Below, piece after piece: positions 32,577-64,000 of a stretch of DNA of 64,000 nucleotides (positions are counted from its first letter, which is position 1; the number at the start of each line of letters is the position of its first letter). Below the pieces are notes generated by a model. That model did not search any database. It had not been told where the DNA came from and worked only from the letters and a program-made list of their open reading frames with translations. The translations under genes were made by a program, and so were the position numbers. Source of the DNA: Omphiscola glabra (taxonomy: Eukaryota > Mollusca > Gastropoda > Lymnaeidae); NCBI GenBank assembly GCA_964017045.1, contig OZ024802.1, forward strand, positions 26,910,293 to 26,974,292. Direction: 5' to 3'.

Positions 32577-32778
32577 GACTACACCAGTGGTCAGCAAACT
32601 CATTGGTCAAAAGAGCCAAACATCAGCAGCAGGACTATAAAAAAAAAATTTGAGAGCCACATTTCTTTTCAAAAAGCTGTCAACCCTGTTTTTCGGATTC
32701 AAAACCGATTTGTCGCCGAGCTGCACTCAGGTTGGTAAAGAGCCACATGCTACGATTTTTCCTACCATTGGACTACAC
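32577..32778. mobile_element. hAT MITE, cagtggtc family, copy 2 (perfect target duplication)
   Basis: Body 32585-32770 begins cagtggtcagcaaactcatt and ends cctaccattg. The octamer gactacac flanks it exactly and fits nnnTAnnn. Its internal phrases are the inverse of those in copies at 7861-8050 and 62392-62586. Confidence 0.9.
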
Positions 32779-33964
32779 CATGACACTAATTTAAAATTTT
32801 ATGACAGTAATGGATCAAATTAAATTTTAAAAAACATGACCATGCTCTAATAAAGATATTAATTGAAAGATAATAAGTGAGATTTATTATATTAGACCCT
32901 TCGTTTTCTTTATAGTCAAGTTACTTAGTTTCTCAGACAAAGGTATAGCTGCATAATTCTTTTAGGGACTGTGCGTCCATCTTCTCACCCAGTAGTTGAG
33001 GGCAAGACTGAGCACTGTGTTCTGCATTTGAAAGATTGTCTTATAAGTCAAGTGTAAGGAATTATAAATAAATAGTAGAACGAATGGAGGTGACAAACAC
33101 AAATAAAACAATAAAAAAAATTTTTAAAGCCTACACATAACTTGTTTCACTATTTATTTACTTCACACTGCTTCAACGCAGCTACCTCAGCAAAAGAAGA
33201 CTTAATACTATGTGCATGACATCACCGCTATCTATAGTATGAGCGAAGGTTAGAAAGTATCACCCCCTCCAGGATTCCCCAAGGACTTTCTCCGTTACCC
33301 TGCTCTGGTGAAACGATTTGGAGAAGGGGGGGGGGGGGTGGATAAAAAAATATGACATAATATTTGAAGTCATTATGGATTGTCCCCTGGCTAATTACTT
33401 GGTTTATACCAGTGTTTCCCAACCTTTTTTGTGTCATGCCCCACCTAAGCCTTCCTAAAATTCGTACGCCCCCATGTATTACATGCATAATTTTTAATAT
33501 TAAAAAATAGGGTTGCTCACTGAAGAAACTTAAGTGATGGGTTTTAGGAAGAAACCACTAGGAAATTGGTGAGGAAACGTAGTAAGAACATTTTCAAAAC
33601 ATTTAAAGTTAATGGAGAACTGAAATTCACTTTTAATAAGCACTTATTTATTTAGTTATTTTAACTTGAGACTTGAACGATTCTTCTTTTAAAATACAAG
33701 TTAAAACATAGTAGATGGTTTGTTTTGAACTTCTAGACAGCTCATTTTCCAATTCCCCCCCCCCCCCCCCCCCCGGCATAACCTAAGAAAACAAGATTAT
33801 GAATACATTGTTATTGGACTATATTTTTATGTTACAATTAACAGACCAGGTTGCTAAGAGTGGGTGCCCTTTAAAGCTTCCGCTTTGAAATGGCGGGTGT
33901 ATATAATAATACGGACGATAAACATGTTCAGATGAACTGTTACTTAACTTAGGCCTATGTAACA
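32779..33964. other. Intergenic upstream of MCM9
   Basis: AT-rich, with a G-run near 33320, a 20-nt C homopolymer at 33755-33774, and the start of a hAT-like sequence at 33411. About 33870-33905 has ccgctttgaaatggcgggtg followed by tatataata, which could be MCM9 proximal promoter sequence (a GGCGGG element and a TATA-like box). The functional assignment is speculative. Confidence 0.35.
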
Positions 33965-55462
<21,498 letters not shown>

Positions 55463-55896
55463 CCCCCCCCCCTCCAACCCCCTTCTGGTCTAAACTCATC
55501 AAGAGCATGGCTGTGATCCTGCTGGGGGAAAAGTGTGGGCATTGGCCCAAGATCTACCCTCCACTTTTATTTTCCCCGAAATACATATGTATTTATTTCA
55601 TAGAAAAAAATAAAAAGCACATGAACGCCACTGTTCCTGTGTATTCCTGCAGGCAGCGAGCCCTGGCTGTGATTCTTACTTGTAAAGCTTTGATTGGTCT
55701 GAACAGCTATCACATTATTTCAGTCAGGCATGGAAACAGTGGGCTTTTTCATTAGACTAATTATGTACACATTACATTTTGTGTTAGATATGTACAAAAA
55801 TACATTTTGTGTTAGTTAGAATACCGGTGAGTGATTTTTCCACTGCTGAACAATTATACCTGTTTAGAAATATCAGCCTACATTATCTCGCTGTTT

Positions 55897-56575
55897 CAAT
55901 GCCTTCTCTTGTTTCACCATGCACTCGTCTGCCTTCTCTTGTTTCACCATGCACTCGTCTGCCTTCTCTTGTTTCACCATGCACTCGTCTGCCTTCTCTT
56001 GTTTCACCATGCACTCGTCTGCCTTCTCTTGTTTCACCATGCACTCGTCTGCCTTCTCTTGTTTCACCATGCACTCGTCTGCCTTCTCTTGTTTCACCAT
56101 GCACTCGTCTGCCTTCTCTTGTTTCACCATGCACTCGTCTGCCTTCTCTTGTTTCACCATGCACTCGTCTGCCTTCTCTTGTTTCACCATGCACTCGTCT
56201 GCCTTCTCTTGTTTCACCATGCACTCGTCTGCCTTCTCTTGTTTCACCATGCACTCGTCTGCCTTCTCTTGTTTCACCATGCACTCGTCTGCCTTCTCTT
56301 GTTTCACCATGCACTCGTCTGCCTTCTCTTGTTTCACCATCTGCCTTCTCTTGTTTCACCATGCACTCGTCTGCCTTCTCTTGTTTCACCATGCACTCGT
56401 CTGCCTTCTCTTGTTTCACCATGCACTCGTCTGCCTTCTCTTGTTTCACCATCTGCCTTCTCTTGTTTCACCATGCACTCGTCTGCCTTCTCTTGTTTCA
56501 CCATGCACTCGTCTGCCTTCTCTTGTTTCACCATGCACTCGTCTGCCTTCTCTTGTTTCACCATGCACTCATATT
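55897..56575. repeat. Highly homogeneous 30-bp minisatellite, MCM9 3' region
   Basis: The unit is gccttctcttgtttcaccat + gcactcgtct. The first ~14 units are identical. Then 22-bp units that lost gcactcgt occur twice, separated by three normal units and followed by four. Five open frames (155-283 codons) across it on both strands are artefacts. It lies between the MCM9 stop and the first good AATAAA (56831), so it may be in the 3' UTR. Confidence 0.97.
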
Positions 56576-56830
56576 TGAATTTGGTTTAGGTATCAAAAAT
56601 TTATGGCTTTTTGTTTTTATTATTAAAAAAAAAATATTGGAATTGTACTTCAACAGTTAGTTGTGTCCAGACTTAGCTTTCATCTCCATTAATAACCTGA
56701 CCATATCATTTCTACAACTATTCAACACCACCCCTTGAACCCCAACTTGCCATTAGTTCTGGTCGCAGAGGACCAAAAAAAATGTTGTGATTGCTGGAAA
56801 AGAACATTATTTCTCAAGTTGTTTCATGTC

Positions 56831-56836
56831 AATAAA
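56831..56836 (+). terminator. Candidate poly(A) signal downstream of MCM9
   Basis: AATAAA in tcaataaaaccatg, followed by an A-run 12 bp later. If used, the 3' UTR would be about 1.4 kb and include the 30-bp array. Weaker A-rich hexamers near 55605 would give a much shorter UTR. Confidence 0.35.
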
Positions 56837-57149
56837 ACCATGAATTAAAAAAAAAAAATGTTTTATTATATTTATATAAATATATATTCAGCCTACTTAA
56901 CAGTCTGTCCATTTGTAAGGTCTGTTATACAATTACAATATGTGGCATCTCAAGCCAGAACTTTCAAACCCGTTGCCACCACTGACCATGTCTATCCCAG
57001 TGTTTGTAAACCTTTCATGTCTACAATTGACCACCTAACAGTTCATGTTATCATACAATTGACCACCTACCATTAATAATTCATATATTCCTTTTTTTTG
57101 TTCTGCATGTATTTCCTTGTTATTGTCCGCTTATTGAAGTATTTTTTCA

Positions 57150-57260
57150 GTCAAATGTTTTAAAACGCGGGGTGTCCAACCTTTAAGCTTCCCTGCATCA
57201 CACTGGAAGAAGAACGCGGGGTGACCAACCTTTAAGCTTCCCTGCATCACACTGGAAGAA
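57150..57260. repeat. Two-copy ~52-bp tandem repeat
   Basis: aacgcggggtgtccaacctt continuing to acactggaagaaga is repeated once with a single t-to-a change in gtgtcc/gtgacc. Confidence 0.85.
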
Positions 57261-57474
57261 GACGGAATATTCTGGACCACTCATACAAGACACTAATCAC
57301 TCTTGTTTTTTGAGACACTAGTGCTTCGATATTTAGTACGATGAAAGTAGTTGCAATTCTCAGCGATTTCTGAAGGCGCTCGCCAGAAATTTTGGTTTTA
57401 CCTCCGTTCTTCGATTGCTTTCTCCTTGAAAATAGCTGCTGAAAAATGTAGGTGCGACCTATTGAAAAGTCATC

Positions 57475-57695
57475 AGAGTGCTAAGTGGAGGGGAAACTAC
57501 GGGCAGTGCTACAGTGGAAGGAAATTACTTAGAGTGATACAGTGGAAGGAAATTACTTATATTGCTTAAATTACTAAAAGAGTGCTACAGTGGAGGGAAA
57601 CTACGTAGAGTACTAATGTGTAGGGAGACTACTATGAGTTTTACAATGGAGGGAAACTACTTAGAGTGCTACAGTGGAGGGAAATTAGTACAAGG
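57475..57695. repeat. Degenerate minisatellite, ~28 bp
   Basis: Units of agtgctacagtggagggaaa plus ctacttag, with variants. A short actaaaactaaagtac repeat follows at 57725-57795. Confidence 0.85.
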
Positions 57696-57799
57696 TAATT
57701 CTACTTCTCCTTTATCGGAGAAAACTAAGACACTAAAACTAAAGTACAAATGAGTACACTAAAACTAAAGTACTAATGAGTACACTAAAACTAAAATCA

Positions 57800-59010
57800 C
57801 TCCAACCACAGCTACGCTTCTTCATTAGAAGGAAGAAAGTAGAAAAAATACCATGCCAATAATTATGGTAAGTTGTTAAAGATCAAATCTATTTGTCACT
57901 TAGATTCAAATTTAATGCAGGGTGTCCATTATTCCTAAGGCTAACCCTATACTCACTATACTTATACCATGATTTTATGAAGGTTTATAACTTGTACTTT
58001 TTTATTATACTTGTACTTATAATTTTATAAGTAAACACTGTTAGTTGATAACTAATGTAAATTATCATTTAAGTTAAAAGAGGGGCCCATTCCATAAAGT
58101 ACCCTTACAGTTGTGTTTGAGATAGGGGGCCCTATAAAAATAATAAAGATACATTTTAAAATTTGTCTCATTAAAATCGCTTTGAAAATGTCATCAAAAA
58201 TGCCTTTTTTAAATAATCGAACTTTCTGGAAATTTCAAGACCAGCCCTGAATGGACTGGATGCTATACTTTTTAATCCATCGATATTTCAATATGGACGA
58301 TGCAGGGTGTGATAGATATGTACGATATTTCAATATGGACGATGCAGGGTGTGATAGATATGTACGATATTTCAATATGGACGATGCAGTGTGTGATAGA
58401 TATGAAGTTTATAGTATAGGCCTATCCCCAATCCAACTTATTATTTGTAGGACCTATCATTATAAATTATATTTTCAGCTAAGTAATCATATTTTAATGA
58501 ATATTATGATTCTCTATATTTTTTATACTTATACATGTCAAACAGTTGCACAGAAAATTTGAAAATAATATCTAAAGAATATTATTTTATTATTACTTAT
58601 AGGAAATTTTAAAAATATGTATTTAAGATATGTATTGAAACAAAATTAATTTATTGAATACAAATAAGTGATGAGTCAGAATATTTTATACATTTTTTAA
58701 TTCTTTTTTTTTTTGTAAGGAGAATTATACAAAAATTAATTTTATTTATCGCATATTAACAATAACTAGACTTATATTTTGGAGACTTATTTAGTAGAAC
58801 TCGTATTTCCTTGTAAATATTACATTTTTATCTTATTTTATACTAAAGTTATAGGCCTTGAAAAAAAAAATCCAATTTACAGATTACGAAATGTGGAGGA
58901 ATACTCTATAGTAAAAAAAGTGGTTTTGAGGTCCTTACATTACTAAAAAAAATGTACAACTTGTGAACCACTGGAGGTAGAAAGTTGATTTTGGTGTTTT
59001 TTCTAAACTA
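57800..59010. other. Intergenic, AT-rich, with one short array
   Basis: No gene recognised. A 42-bp unit (core gatatttcaatatggacgat) repeats three times at 58265-58405; because 42 is 14 codons, it keeps a 103-codon frame open that I regard as spurious. Confidence 0.5.
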
Positions 59011-59012
59011 TT

Positions 59013-59222
59013 CTCTAGACCAGTTGTTCTCAACCTTCCAATGGCCGCGACCCTTTAATACAAGTCATCGTGTTGTGGCGACCCCCAACCACAGAATTAT
59101 TTTACTATTATACTTATTATAGAGCATATGTGTTTTCAGGTGGTCTTAGGCGACCCCTAGGAAAGGGTCGTGCGACCCCCAAAGGGGTCACGACCCACAG
59201 GTTGAGAACCGCTGCTCTAGAC
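59013..59222. mobile_element. SPIN-like hAT MITE, copy 3 (194 bp, perfect target duplication)
   Basis: Body 59021-59214 begins cagttgttctcaaccttcca and ends caggttgagaaccgctg. The octamer ctctagac flanks it exactly at 59013-59020 and 59215-59222, fitting nnnTAnnn. Internal landmarks include gccgcgaccctttaat, gtggcgacccccaacc and ggtggtcttaggcgacccc. Confidence 0.93.
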
Positions 59223-60118
59223 TCTATGCAACTGTAGTATTTTTATATTTTTCATCAAAGTGCCTAGTGTCACTGATGGTATCAGCCCCTAATTAGCCAT
59301 AATGACTTTTTCTACTCCATGTCCCCCCAACTTCATACACTGAATTCATTTCCATTTTGAGCCTATGGGGTCTTCTTTTGGCCCCAGCTTAGTTTCGCCC
59401 CTGGAAAATATGACCATAAAATTGAACTCAATATTTGGTTCTTCTTTCTTTATTCAACTGCAAAACTTATTGTAGCACAATAAAAGCAATTTAGAAACTT
59501 ACATGGTTTTTAAAAATAATAAAGATTGATGCCAAGACACTGTGCAGTGTAAAAGTCTTTATCTTCTTTCAACTTAATTTTTGTAAATAAATGTATTATT
59601 TTTGTATGGTCTCTACCTGAATACAGTTTCTTCCAGAAGGCAGTTGAAACTGATGTTACAATGTGAACACAGAACATGAGTCTTGAAGTAGGGTCTTGCC
59701 TAAATGTGTCAAGTCATCCTTCATGTCAAGTTAACCATCATGGTAAGTGGTGCGGATTTTTTTTTTCTTTTTTGAACCATACCAGGTTTTGATTGGTTGA
59801 GTGTGCCATAAATTAATGACATTGTGGGGTGCTTACATTTATCCAATATAAGGGTTATCAACTTTTTAAATCCTTCACATTACCTCCGCTTTTGTTTGTG
59901 ACCGGCTTGGCGGCAACAATCTTTGGACAGCTAATTGGCCCACTTCCCATCAGGACATCGAGCTGAAACTTGTCGTATAGACTCGTTGCCGATGACAACA
60001 CATTCTTTCAAATTTCAGCCCCAACCTCAACCCCAAAAAATCATTTTTTTCAAGGGGAAAATAAAAGTCCAGATAACTGCGCTCAATAAGATTCTTTTTG
60101 TTTTAATTTGCAAGTAAA
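59223..60118. other. Intergenic, including left part of a dispersed repeat
   Basis: Mostly AT-rich. From about 60055 the phrase agataactgcgctcaataagattctt matches the element at 12241-12300; its right part resumes after the pogo-like MITE at 60808. Confidence 0.45.
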
Positions 60119-60807
60119 TACACCCATACCTCGCTTTACGGCCTAGATACGTTCCGGAAAAGTTGGCCATAAAGCGAAAAGCCGTATAATGAATCAATAA
60201 TTTTGATATAAACCCATACAAATTTAATTGGATCTGTTCAAATTTTTGTATAAAATAATTATAGTCGTTGGTTCATAAATCATTTTATTCTTTTCATTTC
60301 CTATAAAAATAAAAGTACAAAACATTGTAATAGTAAACAGAAATTTAAAAAATAAACATATAAATTAAAAAACAAAAGAAATCATATGCACATATTTATA
60401 CATAAAATAAAATGTTTAGAAACTTTATAATCTGATGAACATTAACACGAAAAATCATCTGCCATCCTCACTTTCCGCTGTTGTGTATTGACCCAGTTGA
60501 AAATATTGGTGCAAAGTTGTCTGCTTGGCCTTGCTTTCTGTTTCTTTTAAAAGAGTTTTGTAACAGGCAATTGCTGAATTTACTCCTCTAGACACTTTAG
60601 CGCTGCGTTCTTTGTCAGGATCATTCTGAGGAAGGATGTTCATTCCCTGCTAAAAATATGAAAGTGCATTTGATAGGTTCTTTGCAGTTAGCTGTTGGCT
60701 GTATAATGAAACATCGTGGGCCGTAAACCGAAAAAGTGCCATAATTTAAAAAGGCCGTAATAGCGAAATGCGTATAAAGAGCAGCCGTATAGCGAGGTAT
60801 AGGTGTA
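60119..60807. mobile_element. pogo/Tigger-like MITE, copy 2 (TA duplication)
   Basis: Body 60121-60805 (685 bp) flanked by TA, beginning cacccatacctcgctttacg and ending cgaggtataggtg. It is nearly identical to 36207-36892 and carries the same transposase C-terminal fragment on the - strand (60455-60643). It is inserted into the dispersed repeat shared with 12.2-13.1 kb. Confidence 0.88.
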
Positions 60808-60990
60808 AATCTCCAGTTGGGGGGGGGGGGGGGGGTTTTCCATTAGAATATTAATATAGTACTGTGGCGGGAAAAAAATGTGCGGGTGCAAGCCTTGAGG
60901 AGGGACCACTAATTGGGATTCTTAAAAGGGGAGTTATTTGTATGCATGTTTTGTCATATTGTCAACCCCCATTTCTCGATATTTCATTGT
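60808..60990. mobile_element. Dispersed repeat, right part
   Basis: aatctcc, then ttagaatattaatatag, gtgcgggtgcaagcc and ccactaattgggattctt parallel 12481-12560 and 13045-13085, where a hAT-type MITE interrupts instead. A 17-nt G run (60819-60835) has expanded here. Confidence 0.55.
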
Positions 60991-61678
60991 ATAAAAAAAT
61001 TTGTTGTAACAATCAAAACTTTGTTGGTCTTATGGAGAAATAAGTCTTGGCCTTTTTTTTTCATTTATTTTATCAACTGTTTTATTTGAAACTAATTTTT
61101 TTTTAAATAAGTTTTTAGGGGTTGTTAAATGATATTTCAATGCTACAGTTAAAATGTTTCAGAAAATTATCTGTATGACTCTTGGTATTTTAAAATTATT
61201 TGTTAATGATTTATTTTCATTAATTAAACAAACAAAATTATATAAAACAATGCATTAAATTATTATTCATTAGGGTATCTATTTGGCCAAATCATTAACT
61301 CAACATTATGGGATCAGAACTTTTCAAGTATAGAAATTATTTTCTATAAACACATTTTAAAAAAAAAAAATAATTTTCATCCGACTGCTCTTTGTAGAAG
61401 GAAATGGAATGCAACATGTTAGCAGATATCTGGGTCTGAAGTGAGCTCTTGGCTTGGTCAACAGATATCTATATCTGTAATGGGTTCTTGACATGGTAAA
61501 GGAAAAGAATGGGTAATGTTAGGTCAGTTTTGATTTTACTGAATTTTTAAAAACATGCTTTGATTTTAATTTAAACAATATATTCAAATAGAATCAATAG
61601 ATATATATTTTTTCTGTGTTTATAAACTTTTATTTATATCTTCAATGTAATTTTTAAAAAATTGTTTTCTATTTCTAG

Positions 61679-61752
61679 CCTCAACTATAGATGACATGAT
61701 TAGCAACCACGGTCAGCTACAACAATGGATGACCATCAATAACCACCGCTAG
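61679..61752 (+). other. Possible terminal exon of an unidentified transcript
   Basis: A good acceptor (ttgttttctatttctag) precedes an open stretch that reads STIDDMISNHGQLQQWM and stops at 61750-61752. I cannot connect it in phase to MCM9 or to any upstream exon. It may be chance. Confidence 0.2.
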
Positions 61753-62383
61753 ATCCTGTGGATGACCCATCAATAGCCAATGGATAACTAACTCCTCACC
61801 ATCTGATGTTAGCTTCAATTTTTAATTCTTAGTCTATAAAGTTTTTAAGAAATATGTAAATTTTAATTTTGAAAAAAATGTTATGAAAATCTAAACATTG
61901 ATTCCTTCATGATAAAAACGTAAATATTTTAATATATATTTATTATAACCTATGTCATGGCTGTATCTTAATGTCTGGCTTTATCCCTATTCTTCTAGGT
62001 TTGAGAACATCTGAAAAAACACCAACATGATGTCATGATGTTATTTTATGAGCACAAATCTCAAGTAAACAGCCTGATAATATATTTACAGTTTATTCAA
62101 TAACCCAAATTTCTTATTTTACTTAACTGGTTCAGTAACTCCTATTTTATCAGTAAAAGCATTTGGGAAAAATCAAATATATTTTTTATAATGAATGTCT
62201 GCAAATAAAATGCAAGATATTGTTGCAGTTAATTTTAATACATAAAGAGTTACAAAATAGTATAGTTTATATACATTGTTTATGGTGTAAATATACTTAC
62301 ACATTCAATTTTTACCATGCCATATTTTCATGAAATTTCTGAATTTCAACATGAGTGATTTTGATAAAAAAATAGGGTAGTTA

Positions 62384-62594
62384 GGATAGTTTAGTAGTCT
62401 GCAAACCGCAGCTTGTGAGCCGCATGCGACTCTTTAGCAACCTGTGTGCGGCTCAGCCAGTCTGCCACAAATTGATTTTGACTACGGAATAAATGGTTCT
62501 TGAAAAGAAATGTGGCTCTCAAAATTTTTTTTATCATACTGCTGCTGATTTTTGGCTCTTTTGACGAATGAGTTTGGCGACCACTGGGATAGTT
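62384..62594. mobile_element. hAT MITE, cagtggtc family, copy 3 (perfect target duplication)
   Basis: Octamer ggatagtt at 62384-62391 and 62587-62594, fitting nnnTAnnn. Body 62392-62586 has a decayed left end (tagtagtctgcaaacc) and a good right end (ggcgaccactg). Internal gcggctcagcc, tgaaaagaaatgtggctctc and ctgctgctgattttt match copy 1. Confidence 0.87.
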
Positions 62595-62599
62595 GAAAC

Positions 62600-64000
62600 G
62601 AATTCTCAGTTAACATTTTAAAACATTAAACATTTATTTATAATTTACCTCAATTTAAAAAAATATAAATAGGTAGCCAATGCTGGTTTTGATTTATAGA
62701 TGTAGGAGAGGTTTTAATTTTATTTTATCAGTTGTAATTGGAGGTAGAATATTTGCCATCCACAAATGAAAGAGTTTTCAAATGTTTCTCTTGAATGATT
62801 GACATAAATGTTATAATAAAATAATTAGATTACTAATCAATTTCTTTTGGTTGTTTTTATTTACTTTGTTCTCAATAGTTGTGGTATGTTGGATGTTTTA
62901 ACTATCAAAACTTGTTGTTGGTCTTATGGGAAAATAAGACTTGGATATTTTTTTTTATTTGATTAATACATTTTTAAAATTTATTTTTATTGGGATTGTG
63001 TGCATTCAATAACTTTTAACTCTGCATTTATTAATCAATCAAAGTTGTGTGTTTAAGAATAAATTAAATGAAGAAAAAAAAAGAAGAAAAAGGAACATTT
63101 GGATGTTTCACAAGCTTCTAAGCTACTTTTATATATATGTTTAGGTACATAATAAGATCCTTTTCACCTCAACCCTGGAAAATAACTACTGAGCAGTGGT
63201 TCTCTACCAATATCTTATAAACGTTAAAAGTCAGTGATAATACATTTTTATTGTAAGACAATTCACTTGATGGCAATCTGTTTTTGTTGATCTTGATCCA
63301 TGCATTATTTGCATATCTGTAAAGTTTCCTAATGCAGAAAGGAGTGTTTGAATCTGATTCCTGGTACCAAGTCTTGTTTGAGATCAGAGATAAGGAGATA
63401 AACCTAGACAAGCAACATAAACTCACTGTTTATTTTTGGAAAATTACTAATAATTACAGTAGAGCAACTAATATTAGCTATCATTGAGAAAATATCACAC
63501 TACTTTCTGTAAAAGTGCTTTGATGAATGGCCTTAAAGTTTTAATAAATCTTGTACATAATTGTTCTTTAACATTGATTTAAATTGACGTTCATTTAAAA
63601 TCTAAAATACATATTTTGAGTTTATTTTTTCAAAAAATATGATCAAAGAGAGATAACCGAGAAAAAGAATTTTTTTTAGTAAATTATTTAACGGTCTAAG
63701 GGAAATAACTTAGTACAGAAAAATTTAACCTTTTTAAAAAAATGACACAAATTAAATGGGGAATAACTGCTCCAGTCTTAAGATTTTAAAAAAAATTACC
63801 CGATAGCCTCCCTTAGACTGTAAGCATGCCATCTGAAGATTTTAAAAAAAAAAATTATACTACAGCCTCCATTTTACTGTAAGAATTGAAAAAGGTGATC
63901 TAGTGTCATTTTCGTAAATTTTTTAATGAAATGATTAATCTTTCTGACCACTTAATTTACTTATATGCGAAATTTACTGTCTCGGTATGTTCATTGTAAC
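62600..64000. other. AT-rich intergenic, no gene recognised
   Basis: No domain, RNA or clear mobile element. Two related segments near 63770-63800 and 63835-63880 (gattttaaaaaaaa...cagcctccnttnnactgtaag) hint at a small local duplication. Confidence 0.45.

Noticed and set aside
33411..33774. hAT element beginning cagtgtttcccaacc
   Set aside because: No matching right end or target duplication could be found before the C homopolymer.
33881..33900. E2F site in the MCM9 promoter
   Set aside because: tttgaaatggcggg departs from the TTTSSCGC consensus; only a GGCGGG core remains.
55809..56660. Open frames of 155-283 codons on both strands
   Set aside because: Produced by the 30-bp array; no non-repeat domain and no splice or start context.

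Overview
This is a eukaryotic, intron-rich, AT-rich genomic window. It has three protein-coding genes on the + strand, many minisatellites and many short DNA transposons. Long introns with GT-AG borders, a wengen-type TNF receptor, an UNC93 family protein, MCM9, and SPIN-like hAT elements together suggest a lophotrochozoan. A gastropod mollusc is my best guess; this is inference, as nothing in the window is species-diagnostic.

Layout: (1) 1-9.1 kb is intergenic, with degenerate minisatellites, a Mutator-like foldback MITE, a hAT MITE and a hairpin SINE-like repeat. (2) About 9.2-22.6 kb holds an UNC93-like membrane protein gene. It has eight coding exons, about 860 aa, about 12 membrane segments and a long hydrophilic tail. 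Its upstream region has three perfect CRE palindromes, and its introns carry minisatellites and nested transposons. (3) 22.8-23.6 kb is a 5'-truncated LINE with a 13-bp target duplication. (4) 27.4-28.7 kb is a two-exon TNF-receptor-like gene with a single cysteine-rich domain. (5) About 33.9-55.5 kb is a full MCM9 helicase gene: 19 coding exons, about 1,803 aa, with a 3.5-kb last exon. (6) 55.5-64 kb is the MCM9 3' flank, with a very homogeneous 30-bp array, transposon copies and otherwise AT-rich sequence.

The most unusual feature is how the tandem repeats sit in MCM9. At exons 3, 4, 8 and 15 (donor side) and exon 19 (acceptor side) the tandem unit overlaps the exon-intron junction itself, with fixed periods of 52, 56, 31, about 39 and 37 bp. 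At exon 4 each 56-bp unit starts with GT and ends with a pyrimidine tract plus AG, so the array is a row of intron-like units joined by AG|GT. A pogo-like MITE sits inside the second 52-bp unit at exon 3. Intron 17 holds about 136 copies of a 21-bp unit that leaves several reading frames open over more than 600 codons, a trap for gene prediction.

The three genes share no evident pathway: UNC93-like is membrane transport or trafficking, the TNF receptor is signalling, and MCM9 is homologous recombination and DNA repair. I saw no tRNA, rRNA or CRISPR.
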